This document shows positions 39,905 through 52,200 of a stretch of DNA of 64,000 bases, piece by piece (the first letter of the stretch is position 1; every line of letters starts with the position of its first letter). The notes beneath the pieces were generated by a model, which worked only from the letters and a program-made list of their open reading frames with translations, did not search any database and was not told the DNA's origin. Both the position numbers and the translations under genes were made by a program. Origin of the DNA: Nitzschia sp. DOCU1 (taxonomy: Eukaryota; Bacillariophyta; Bacillariophyceae; Bacillariales; Bacillariaceae); contig OX595994.1 of the NCBI GenBank assembly GCA_951394045.1, positions 2,170,001 through 2,234,000 on the forward strand, read 5' to 3'.

Positions 39905-42409
39905 CTAGAGGCCGGCCTCGTAAAGGCCGAGACCAGCGCCATCGGTCCATTGGACTCGCTTGCTGATCTTGTGGGGGGCAATGTGTGAGCCGCGTATGCT
40001 CAGGTGCATTGCACGCACTATCGCAATGCTGATGCGTGAGTTCATCAAGCCTCGTACTACGGAGTATGGCTGTTGCCATTTCGCCGCAAGTTTGAGGGCA
40101 AGTTGCTTGATGAGGTTCTTTGCTTCTTGGCCCAGCAATCCATCGGTGGAGGACACGAAAGGAGTGAACGACCGCCGCTGCTCAAGGCAGCCCTCAAGAT
40201 ATTTCTGTTTCTTGAGCCGTTCATGGCGGGCCAGGACTTTGGCTGGGTCCCGGGTTTGCTGGTTGGATTTTGCATCGGTGTCTGTGATTCTCACATCCAC
40301 GATGCAGTCGCTACCAGTGCTCCAGAGTCCTCGGATGAGAAGATCGCCCCGTTCTCCGTCATTGGAATCTGAGTGGTGCGAGGGTAGGCGTTTTGCAGTC
40401 TCGGTGTTAGGCGTTTGCGCAGAGTCCATTGGCGCCGCATTGGAGTCGGGATAAATTAATGGTTCGACTCGAACACAGCTAGGTCTCGTTGCTCGGCTTG
40501 CCCAATCCTGTAGTTCGCTTACCACCTCATTATGTCGTTGAATAATGAGGCCGCCAACTTTACACTCTAGCCCGTGCCGAATGGAGTACTGGGAGCCACA
40601 GCCATCACACCGAGTTGGTAGATCGGGCGGTGTGCGGGAGTAGCGTAGGTACAGCGCATCGCGGAACTCCTGGGCCGAGAGCTCCGTGCCATTTATTGTA
40701 GATGGCATCACGCTCAGCCAGGCTCCAGTGTCTTGTCCCCTTGCGATCGTCCGACGGGTCGGTTCGTCCAGGGTGGCAAGAATGGATTCCAGCTGTTGAG
40801 TGTGGAGTTCCACTAGTCGTTGTTTTTGCTCCTTGACGACTGTGGTCCGGGTGGACCGGTGGTCGCAGGAGCTAAACTGGACTAGTCCTTTCAGCGCTTG
40901 GATGAGATGTGAGCAGACGAGGGTGCTGGTCTCATACTGGAGCTGAGCAGAGGTGACGGGGTTCGGGAGTGCCATGCCAGCTTTTTTGACGGGTAGCTCT
41001 GAAAGTTGGCGACGGTAGTCGTCAATTCGAGCCTCCCCAAAGACAGCCGGCAGGAATTTGTTGGCGATTGATTTCTCAACGCCCGCGAAACGATCGCCAA
41101 TTCCTTCCATGACGCGTTGGACAAACTGCCACTCCTGCTGGAGGGATTTCTGTAGACCGGCATAGGCGGTCTGAGGAAATCTGGTGGCCACGGATGATAT
41201 GTCGTCCACCGCAGTTGCCCAAGCTCCAATCTTCTCGTCTAGCCATTCCTCTTGTTTTTCCGCCAGGCCGACATATCCACCCAGGTAGCGGCTGCCGGTA
41301 CAGACCTTGAATTTCAAATCAGCAAAGAAGTTCTTTGCTGTTTCTACCGCCGAAGGTTTGACGACCAAAACACTCTTGTCTGGTTCCGGGTAGTAGCCAA
41401 ATGATGGTCCTACTGCCTGGAGTTCAGTGAAGAGGGAGCGAATGGCTGCGAAGCTGCCACCGGCGCCTGCATCGTCGGGGTACCATGGCTGCTTCACGGT
41501 TTGATGGTGCTTTTTGAGTTGGCGTATCAGGGGGAGTATGCCAACTCCGTACGCAAACATGGAAAGTGGGTCGCCTTGAGTGACTCCTTCTTTTGAGAGA
41601 AGGATGGTGACCTTGCCCCCTTTTCCACGAATGGCGAGTAGCGTCCAATGTCCGTAGCAATTGAAAACAAACCGGGCTCCCGACGGCCACTCATGCCTAA
41701 TTGTCCAAAGCATGGAGATTCGACACATCTCATTGAACGCATTGCGTGCGTCGATGAGCAGGAATCCCCAATCTTCCTCAAGTTCTTCCTGTCGCCAAAT
41801 TTCTCTGACGAAGTGGATCCCCCCTTCGATACCAGCTTCCAATCCGGCGCAAAGCTGGTCGATCCCGCAAGCTTCTTTCGCCTCGCTTGCTGCGACTGCG
41901 AGTACTGTTTTGGCAAATAGGCGGCGCCAGGTTTCTCCAATCCCCACGGGTCTGACACCTGGGCACTTGTCCAGCGCCACCAGTCGGCCGCTCATGAGGG
42001 CCCGATAGGCCGCCCAAGGTGGGTAGTCGTTGGCCATCCATCCGGCAAAGTCGGCGCATGCTTGTCTGAGGCGCTGACTAGCTTGGCCGTGGCGGAGGAG
42101 CATAGTCTTCAGGTAGATCGCATCTAGCCCGCCTAGTCCCCCTCCTCCGCCGCTCATCTTCCTGGCCACTGCTTCAACGGTGTTGGCTGTGATGTCCAGG
42201 TCAATGAACTGCGGGATGGTCTGATATTCCTGCATGGCGGCAAAGCCCGGTTCCCTCGGGTCAGGGTGCTTCTCTGCCAGGACTTGTTCGACGCATTTCA
42301 GGTTGAGTGTCCATTTCTTGCCATCGACACTCATAACGGCGTTCGCAAAATTACGCGCGCGGGGAGTCGATGTTGCCCCAAGGTCTACCTGGTACAGGTT
42401 GGCTACCAC
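39905..42409 (-). mobile_element. 5'-truncated non-LTR retrotransposon (reverse transcriptase + restriction-like endonuclease)
   Basis: The frame is open for 834 codons with no ATG until codon 26 and an in-frame stop just upstream (about 42440), typical of 5' truncation. RT features: VRPVGIGETWRRLFAK, LLIDARNAFNEMCR (catalytic Asp box), KEGVTQGDPLSMFAYG, and the YxDD box as WYPDDAGAGG, with Pro at x, which is unusual. The C terminus has a Cys/His cluster (CDGCGSQYSIRHGLECK) and a PD-(D/E)xK-like nuclease segment (RGDLLIRGLWSTGSD ... DVRIT, then KKQKY), as in elements that cut target DNA with a restriction-like endonuclease rather than an AP-type one. Its 5' end lies within 100 bp of the MCM6 stop codon. 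Confidence 0.8.
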
Positions 42410-42504
42410 CGAGCCGGACGAGATTATTCTTCTGACAAACTATGCAGCATACTATCATGGACTGCTACTACTAGAGACGATGGTTTGCTAGTCCGGAATA
42501 GTCC

Positions 42505-45500
42505 TTATGATACCTCATAGTTGGGATGCACAGCCAAGAGCGTCTTTCCCTGATCCTTCTTGCTCTTGGGAGCTTCCCCGACTGAAACCAAGATTCGATC
42601 TACATCGATAAGTCTTCGAATGACCAAGTTGACCTTTTTCTTTATTTCTTCCAATCGCTCCAGAGAGTCCCCGATATCCTCGAGACACTGGTTCAAGTAC
42701 CACTCCATCACTTCGTCCCATGTGAGGTAACTAGTCACTTCTTCCCTCTCCAGCGCCCGTAAATGACCTGCAATAGCATTGGTGATAACCTCGTATTCTT
42801 CAAATGAAATCTTGGTCTTCTTCTTTTCTTTCTTCCTTTTCTTCTTGGGAGGTTCAAATGCATCTTGTGGCTCGGGCTTGACCTCGTCCGTAGTTGTCCC
42901 CGTCAGTGCGGCTCTTTGGCTTTCTGGAGAGGAGTCATCGTCCCCTTGTGGCGGAGGCACAGTTGCTGCTCCTGTATACTCTCCCGGGTTGAGCACCTGC
43001 TGAGTCTCGAATCTCGTTTCTTCAGTATCTTCCATGTCTTCATCCTGATCGTCACCGGCCATCATCGCTTGGCCTCCATCGTCGCCGGCCTCCTCGTCAT
43101 CGTCGTCATCTTCCACTTCAACGTCGGATGTTTCAACTTGAATAATACTCGTCTTGAGCAAACGATAGGCCTCTCGGACATAGGACGGCTGAATCTCATC
43201 GGAACAATGCAGTCTTGCCAAGGCCTCGGACAATCGAATCATAGACTCCAACTGACGAACTGTGATTCGATATGCCGATCGAGACCGACCTAGCGTATCG
43301 CCTTGACGCAACTTGCGGTAGCAATCCACCAAGACCCGTTGAGATTCGGGCGTCAGCTTGGGGTTGAGAGTTCTGGCGAATCGAATGTAACGCCGCATCT
43401 GCTCCAAAGAAAAGGGTGCGCGGATTGCCATTTGTTCGTCTTCGGTACATCCTCGATGCACTTTCAAAATATGTTGCGCGACTTGACGATCCGAGTCGGG
43501 GTTGCAATCATCCAATACCACAAAAAAGAGATCGAATCGACTCAAAATCGGGGCGGACAAGGCGACATTGGCCTTGAGGGTCTTGGTACGATCATATCGG
43601 CCAAAAATCGGATTGGCAGCCGCAAAGATCGAAGCCCTAGCATTCAAAGTGGCTTGAATACCAGCCTTGGTGATGGTAATCGTCTGCTGTTCCATTGCCT
43701 CGTGAATAGCGACTTGATCTGCAGGGTCCATCTTATCGAATTCATCCTGTGCAATTAAAATAATGAATGGTTGCGACTGTCAGACAAAAAATTCGGTGCT
43801 CTTTCTCTGTCATAAAGTTCTGAACTTACAATGCAGCAAATCCCATTATCCGCCAACATGAGAGCTCCAGCTTCAATGCAATATTCCCCCGTATCTTGAT
43901 CCCGTTGCACGGCCGCCGTCAAACCTGCGGCAGATGACGCTTTACCGGACGTGTAGACAGTCCGGTTGGGCAAAAAGGCATGCACATACTTTAAAAATTG
44001 CGACTTTGCCGTTGAAGGATCGCCAATGACACAAACGTTAATATCACCTCGCAACTTGATGCCATCTTGAGCGGTTGTCTTGTGTATTCCGCCCAACAAC
44101 ATGAGTAGAATTCCCTTCTTGACTTCGCGATGGCCAAAGGTATTGGGACAAATCGAGTCTACCATTTGTTCATAGAGACGCGGTGACGTTTGCATGGCCC
44201 GTATTTCTGCCCGCTGAGCCGAAGTGAATTCCATGGCGACTTGTTCCATGGTTGGATCATCTTGATCCGAGGGCCGGCCTGCAGGCCCAGTGGTAGCACC
44301 AAACAATGCCGTTGCCAAAACTTGCTCATTGCGATTTTCATGCTGCAAGGTATCCGCCGACAAGACGGACGATGCCACGAAGCACGTTCTATACGTGAGT
44401 TCCCGGACTCCCAAGGCGCTGAGACCCTTGACTCCACCCCCACCTCCCGTCGCCGCATCACTGGGCCGTAATGCCCCCTTGCTGACAGGCGCTTCCCCCG
44501 ATCGTGCCAAGGCACTGCCATCAGGCAATACCACAAATGTTCCAGTAAAGACACACTTGTCACCTGCCTTGCATCGCTCCACCATTTCATTTCGTAAAAT
44601 GATGTCCATACTCCGGGGCATGCTGCCAGGTGGAATGTGATTAGAATTTTCTTGTACCCGCAACTTTTGCCAATCGACAAATTCCGACGTTGCTACTTGC
44701 AAGGTAAACTGCATGGGACTCATATTCTTGCATCGCGGATTTCGGCAAATGGTCGGTCTGGTAAAATGAAACTGTTGCGCCACCTTGGAAGCTAACAAAC
44801 CACACTTGTTACAACGAAAGGACGCCGTAACTAGTTCTGGTCGTACATCCGAGGTGCGAGTGACCGTGGCGGTGACGCACGTGAGTGTGCCGATATGTTC
44901 CATTTTCAATTTTCGAATGGATCTGGGCGGTGTCGGTAAATTGTACATGGCCACAAAAAATGCCAGTTCATCTTCTTTTTGCTGCAGTTGCGGATGGCGA
45001 CTGAGCATGAACGACTTGACCGCCCGGCGCAGGTAGGGTTCAAATCGATAAAATTGCGATTGAATGGCATCTGCCAAATCGGCATCATGCTGGAGGACAT
45101 GACGAAAGTTGATAAACATGGTCGACGAAAAGGCCTTTTTGGATCGATTGTCATCCAAGTCATCATCGACTAGGCTCAGGCCGAGTTGCACCAGTAAAAT
45201 TTCGGCCAAGGCTTTGGCTTGATCATGATAGGGCTGCATGTACACATAGCGAGGGCCGTCCGAGTGACGCGAAGCTTCATCGTCCACGTCGCCGCTGACC
45301 TCTTCATTGTGCACAAGAACCTGCTGCTGACTGTCATTGTCATTGCAATGAATAAAAGAGTGAGTCTTTCAGTGGCAACAGACCAGCAAAACATTGACGA
45401 TTCAAAGACTACTTACAATGCCTCCAAAAAGGTTTCGACCGCGTGTCGGACCATTTCTCCACTTTCATCCGTAGCTTCAAAGCTATCCACGTTGCCATCA

Positions 45501-45772
45501 TCATTCGAGGCTCCCATTAATGCTTGATCACCAGCAGGATCACGACGACGTCCATTGGCATTGCCTCCGCCCGTGGCTGCCGCCAAGACATCTTCGGCAT
45601 CCAATTCATGGCGCTGTTCGGGGGTCAAGGCAGCGGCAGCAGCGTCCTGGTCGGCAGCTCTGCCTCGATTCGGAGATCCAGTGGCAGCAGGGCCACCAGG
45701 CAAAGAATCATCATCGTCGCTAAGATTGCCGTCGGCGGGTGGTGGCGGTCGTTGCACCGCCGCCATGGTCAT
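42505..45772 (-). CDS. MCM6: Replicative helicase subunit MCM6
   Basis: Three exons: 45772-45417, 45330-43830 and 43746-42505, with introns of 86 and 83 nt (second: TGCATT|gtaagt to ttgcacag|GATGAATTC). They join to 1032 residues. Zinc finger CNKCG...CRNPRC (about 289-315); OB-fold; AAA+ domain with Walker A GDPSTAKSQ (about 556), Walker B GALMLADNGICCIDEFDKM spanning the second intron, and arginine finger LSRFDLFF (about 689). Walker A of the GDPSTAKSQ form and the domain lengths point to MCM6. It is part of the MCM2-7 ring that unwinds origins. The C terminus has a long acidic linker, a Lys cluster PKKKRKKEKKK (NLS-like) and a winged-helix-like end. Start: ATG at 45772 (a second ATG in better context at 45766). 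Divergent from DNMT5. Confidence 0.93.
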
Positions 45773-46248
45773 GAACTTGAGAGTGGTGTAGTTTTGGATT
45801 ATGCCAGCAACACTAACACTGGAGGTTGTACAATGATGTCCAAGGCGCACTGCTCTTCCTCGGCGGGAGAAGAGTTCGTCGTAGACTTTCACGCGATTCA
45901 GTACTGCCGGCCGGTGGGCAATGCCATTCGCGCCGGCCACCATAAAACAGGTTCGCGCCAAAAATTCTTGGTGGACTTCTACAGCGCGTTTTGTACCTGC
46001 AACGCGCTTCCAAGCTTGGCGGCAACGCGCCAGCGCGCAGGCCGAGCCATTGGCAGCAATTCGCAGAGCGACAACGTGAAACGGCATCACATGAAAACAC
46101 CATTGAACGAGAAGCCACTCCACCAGTGTTGTTGTCATCCTTGCTCCTCGTGGCGGGCCTCAAGCGATCTCTTGAAGCCTTCGTATCGTAAGCAGTAGGT
46201 AGTAGTAGCAGAGGAAGGAGTCGTCGCCTCCTACGTACTACTAGAATC
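45773..46248. promoter_or_regulatory. Bidirectional promoter region MCM6 / DNMT5
   Basis: Only 476 bp separate the divergent start codons, so the two genes must share promoter space. It is GC-rich in the centre and contains an E2F-like site (separate entry). No TATA box was recognised. Confidence 0.65.
45952..45964. promoter_or_regulatory. E2F/DP-like site
   Basis: TTCGCGCCAAAAA (minus strand TTTTTGGCGCGAA) fits the E2F consensus TTTSSCGC / TTTGGCGCGAA. It lies 180 bp before the MCM6 ATG and 285 bp before the DNMT5 ATG. MCM genes are classical E2F targets in plants and animals; use in this organism is inferred. Confidence 0.55.
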
Positions 46249-49200
46249 ATGGCTCCGCGAAGTGCTGGTGGTGGTAAAGGTAAAGCTGCCGCCAACAACA
46301 AGGCGGCAGCAACGTCGTCCTCCAAAGGCCGTCAACTTGCCTTGACGTCCTTTTTTCAGGCGACCCCGGCATCTGCAGCTAAAGGCACGACCAACGATTC
46401 AAAAGCAGCAGCAGCAAAGCCCGAGTATTCTGTGAATACCAGGGTCAAAAAGGTAAGTCTAGAAGGAGTATCTTTTGGATTCACGTTGCAGCATTGCTGC
46501 CGACACCTTGGACTCAAACAGTCTTCGTCTTGTTTGACAGAGACTTGACGTCGACGGAAAGAAAAATGATAACCAAGAGGCCGTTTATGTCAATGGCAAG
46601 ATTGTCGAATGCATCCAAGCGGACGACAAGAAGCAGCCTGCCTTTACCTACCGGGTCTGTCTGGAAACTACAAATAGCAGCGACGAGAAGGAGACGTTGC
46701 AAGAAGTATGGACTGCCGAACAAGTCCAGTGGGGAGTCTTGTTACATAGATACATTGGTGCCAATATCGCCAAGGAATTTGAGGTGCCCATCGAAGAGGG
46801 CAGTGACGAGAAGATCATGAAGCGATTCCAAGGAAAAGTCACTAGCATTTATGAAGACGACGATGGCACCCTTTACTACTGGATTCTATACCTAGACGGG
46901 GATCAAGAAGAACTCACTCAGGAAGAACTCCAAAAAGGTATGCAAGAATATGAACAGTACTGTTCGCTTCGAGCAATCACCAGCACGAAAAAGACAACCA
47001 AACGTGCCCCCAAGAAAACGGCAGCTTCGAAAGTGACGGACGAAAATCTTGCCAATAATGAGCGTAAAAAGACTCCTCGCGCGAGTGGACCTCGACGTGC
47101 TGCGGGTCGGGCCGGAGTTGTCGACAAGAAAGATACCGATGAAGACTTGGTAGATTCCGAGCCAAAGAGTACCCCGGGCCGTTCCAGTCCTCGCAGAGCA
47201 AGTCGGAGCCGAATCAACTACAAGGAAGGCGATGACGACGACGATGAAGACTTCGAGGAGCAAACTCCAAAAGCAAGTATTGCTCGAAAGCGACCCAGTC
47301 GAGCCGCAAGTCATCGCCGTAGAATCATTGAGGAAGATGAAAGTGACGAGGAAATGGAGCACGGCGACGATGACGATGATGCCATGGACGTTGAGGATGA
47401 GCAAACCAAGTCCGCCACCAACCGTAAGCGTGCGGCCAGTAATACTCGAAAAAAGGTGCCCAGCAAGAAAACGAAGACGACCCAGGCAAAGAAGAAATCG
47501 TCAGAGGACGATTCGGATTTTTCGGACGACGACGCTGCTGACGACGACCTGGAGGAAGATCTTCTGGAGATGGAGGATGACGAAGAATCCGGGGCGAAGG
47601 ACAAGAAACCGAAAGGGGCCCGTGCTAAATCGACAAGAAACTCTTCGTTAAACAAAGCGTACCAGTCGGATAAAATGCAGGAGTTGGAAACCAAAATGCA
47701 AAAGGAGCGCATCGCCTACAAGAATCCCGTTAATAATCCACAAGTCATGCCGAGTAAACCCTATGTCGATCCAGTCGGAGTAGATCCCACTCATGGAATC
47801 GTCGAATCGATTATTGCTGAACAAGTGCGCAAAGTAGGGCATCTCCTTCGCCTCATCCCCCTTACGGATGCACGAACAAAAACGGAAGCTGGTGAGTTGA
47901 CGTTCCCTATTCGTCTGCAGACAGCGTGCTCGGGGACAGATGCACCGTCGATCGCTTTGGGACTCATTAAAGAGAGCCTCGACAAGCTTTACAAGGACGA
48001 CAAGACAGGTCAAGGACATGGTTTTGAATACTCCCATGAAATGTCGTGCGAGATTGAACCGTTCAAGCAGGCCTATATTGGAAGGAACTTCCCAGGTGTG
48101 CCATTGTTTCCAGATATCACCAAGTTGACAGCTTCAGAGAAGGTGGTCGACGTTTATGGACGTCCGCATACCCTACCAACTGGCAACTTGTTTGTAGCTG
48201 GGACTTCATGCAAGGACTTCAGCATGCTTAAGACACGGGATAGGCTCGATATCGAAGATAAGGGAACTTCAGGAGAAACTTTTCTCGCAGCCGTGGAGTT
48301 CCTAGAAGCCATGCAGCCTCCTTACGCAATCTTTGAAAACGTTGATGGGGCACCATGGGCGAAAATGCAGGAATACATCACTGGACGAATCGACTTGTCA
48401 CAGCGGAATGAAACCAAGGCCATTAAAGGCCCGAAGAAAGCGGATGCCGACGCAGAGCTTAAGTTTTCTGTCAACAACAAGAACAAGTACGTCGCCGAAG
48501 AAGTTCCCCGGCAGGTCGGAGTGCGAGCAGGATCGGTCGTGCGGGGCTTTGTTAAGGGCGGCGATGACGTTACTCAAGAGATTCCACTTGCGTGGGATGG
48601 ACCGAAACCCAACAGATTCGTGACACTCGGAGAGATAGCGCGACGACACAAAATCAACCTTGACCAGGATACGTTAGTCATGGAAAAAAAAGCTCGATAT
48701 TGCACTCACCTCTGCAAACTCGATACAAAGGAATATGGTCTACCGCAAACGAGAAATCGAAAATACCTTCACAATTGGAACTCGGATGATCCAGATGATG
48801 ATCTGGGCGTTTACACTCAGGAACTTTTGGATTATCTAAAGACTCCTCTTCTCCATTCAATGGATGCCTTCTTGCTCCCAGACTCTCACGATCGTATTCG
48901 TTGCTTCCGAGAGGCCCTTCGTTCCGGACCAGGGCTGATGGTGAAGCGTGAACGCGCTAAGGAGCCCGACTTTTTTGACTGGGAGCTCTCCAATGTCCAA
49001 GACCTACCTCGTCACTTGGTATTTCGCGAGAAAAATGGAATTGGCGAGAGATCTCGCTGGTTAACAGGTTGGGATACTCGTGGAAGAAAGGCCCTTGCTC
49101 CGGGTCTTTGGCCAGAATTGTTTGATTGTTGGAACATGCGACGTTTGGACATGATCGATTGTTTTGCTGCGGCATCAGGTAAGTTCGGAAGTTGAGTTGA

Positions 49201-52200
49201 GCATTTGGTTATCAGTTGTTACGTTTCTGACGTGACGGTTGGCTTTGCAGTGCGAGACGCAATCCCTAGAGATCCGATGCACCATTTCTTCACATGGGAT
49301 CTCTCCCAAAATGTAACAAGAGCTCCGTTCAGGACGGCGACAGTAGGTGTCAGTGGGTGCGTAACTCCGGGAGGGGAACTGCTGATGCCCCACAAAGGCC
49401 GGACAGTCATGGGGTACGAGAAGCTCCTGCTACAGGGTATTCCCTTTTCGCGTCTGTTGCTGGGCCCAGAAACTGAGGTGCAGCTGTCCGATTTGGCCGG
49501 GAACGCCATGTCGGTTTCGGTCATCTCCGCCACCATGTTGGCCGCCATGTGCGCTCCTCAGCTTCGCCGAGAGCGCAACAAGAGCCTCAACATTGCTCTT
49601 GCAAGCTTCCGTTTGCTGCAGAAGCACGATGCTGCGGATGGCGGGGTACTGGCGGAACGCGGGGATCTCCATGGTTGTATGAAAATCGACGTCGACAAAC
49701 GATCGTCATTTTCTGAAGTTTTCGGCAGCGTTGCTGCGGAGTTGGCAGAGGAGGCGTACTGGTCATCCGTGTTGTGCTGTTGCGAGTCGAGTGGAGCAAC
49801 AACAAAAGACCCTAAAGTCCTCCAGTGTGTTAACTGCGGCTTGAGTATCTGCCACGAATGCTCGAGCAGGCACCAAACGGAGACCCATGCTCTCAAGGAA
49901 ATTGATTGCTCGAGCAGACCAGATGCTCATTTGTTTGAGCGCAAGCTACGCTGTGCCCTCCCATCCGTTCTTCGGATCGGCGAAGGGTGGGAAGATGTAG
50001 TCAAATATGCGGGCGGTCTTGAATCCTACAGCTTCCAGCTTCAGCAGGTGGAACGAAAGTCTGGTCACTGGGAATTGTTCTACGGAGCGTGGGAAGATTT
50101 TGGCTCCTCAAGACAAGTCGCAGAGATCCGAGTAGACGTTGGAAAAACCCAAAGACTCGAATCCGAATTTGGGGTCGCTGCATATTTGCGTTGTTTCGCG
50201 CCAGCCATTCGTCATGTGAATCCAGAACGTGGTCCGCTCCTTCCACACGCAAGGCTATTGCTCCGGGCCTCAGGTGCGACCTCTAGATGGGAGCTCCCAT
50301 TAAAATGCTCAAAGACAGTTTTGAATATTGTCGGCACCAACCCATGCCCTTCCCAGAGAGTCCAAGTCGGATTGACTGATGAGGCGTGTGAGGCCTTCAA
50401 GAAACACAAGGTCGCTAGGAACTTTCTTCCCTCAATTCAATCTCGCAACTCTTTGATTCAGTATCATCCCAAGTGGAAAACGTGGCCTGGGACCCTGGAG
50501 ATATCGGGTGACACGACAGGTCTCGTCAACGGAAAATACGACAGGATGAGATGCCATCACACTGTCGTTCATTCCGCTTTATGGCGTAAGGACGGCTCCG
50601 GCAATTTTCCTACATTGTACCTTCTATTTCGGCCTGACGTCCTTAGATCGGGTTTGGATGTTGCGGTTATTTCTACCAGTCCTTCGTACCAAGATACTGA
50701 TCGGGAGGTTTGCGAATTGTTGGACTGGATTCCAGAGAACGCCTTAACAGAAAGAACGCAGCACACAGAGGCTCTCTTCAAGAAGTGGGAATTCGCTCCA
50801 GATAGTTTGAGCGTATGTGTGATGGCCCCTTCTATGCATATGGTCATGAAACCTGAATCGTTTCACGAAAACCTGTGCAATCAACCTATTGATGGGTCAG
50901 GAGTAGTGTTATGCGAGCTGAATGGGTTGTCGCCTGAAATCATCGAGAGCCTTCTTGAATACAACGGATCAAAGGGGAAAGGAGGGTTTGCGCAAATCGA
51001 TTTGGAGGGACGTTCACGAGCAAGGAACGGAAAACGCCTTTCAGTCATCGCCGCGCCGTCGCTCCTAAAGTATGCTGCCGAAGACAAGCTCCCTCTTACT
51101 TTTTCGAAGTGGTACCGTTTGCCTCCGGCTTGGAAATTCGGCCATTGCGAAATCAATGTACCCTCCCGACCGGTTGAAAGGTGGCGGACGGTCGATGGCC
51201 GCAAAGTTAAAAACGAAAGATTCTATGACCCGGAAGAATCCAACCAATACTATCAGGTATGCTTCTCGTGCGATTTTTTGCAAAGACTGTGTTTCCTCAG
51301 TTACTGACACGGATTCCTTTTTTATCCAATCAGAAACTGCACGCTCGGCCTCCAGCCTTTCGGGTAGAAGTCTCAGCTTCAGATGGCCAACTTGTTGTAG
51401 CCATGAATCCTTGCGTTGCAGCGCACAATGCGGCTGCAAGACTCGGTGGAGAGCCATCAGCTTTGGTAGAGGTGGATTATTGCCTTTCGGAGCTCTCATC
51501 GATGGGAGAACCCGACACGAAAGAGTTTCGTGTTCCCAATTCCGACGCATACCAAGTTGCAGTTGTGCAAGGTTTGGAGCTGCCGCTGTATCCGCGTCAA
51601 GCAAAAGCGTTGTCAAGGATGATTGCTATTGAACGCGGCGATGTGCATTTTTCTGAAGAAGAGCGTTCAGAGCACATCCTCCCAGGAATCGGTTGGTGTC
51701 TGATTGCGCGCGCAGCAAAGAAATCGCCTTTGCGAGGTGGAGTTTTGGGTGACGCTATTGGGAGCGGCAAAACAGTTATCACGATTGCGCTCATTTTACA
51801 TGGATCATCGGACGCGCGAAAGAACAGGGATTCTTCAAAAGGCAGATCTGGGGCTTCATTGGTTGTAGTTCCTCCTGGATTGGTGAAACAGTGGGACGAC
51901 GAAAGAAAGGTGCGTTCGTGAAAAGTTCTGCCTATCGAACGCTGATCGTCTAACCGCCTCGTTTTCGATGCATGTTTCTAGAAATTCACCAAGGACAAGC
52001 TAAATTGCATCACCATCGACAGTACCGCCACTTTATTGAAATTCAGTGTCGAAGACTTATGTTCAGCTGACATGGTAATAGTTCCTGCCGACATTATCGA
52101 AGAGGGATCAGCGAAAGGTGCTTCTCGACCGTACACGCAACACTTGTCGAAGAAGGCGGGTGCATCGGCGATTCCGGCGGCTCCTACACGTAAGTTTTCT

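Noticed and set aside
45773..46138. N-terminal extension of MCM6 up to 46138
   Set aside because: The added residues have no MCM character, the frame opens with poor context, and the ATG pair at 45772/45766 has a good start context.
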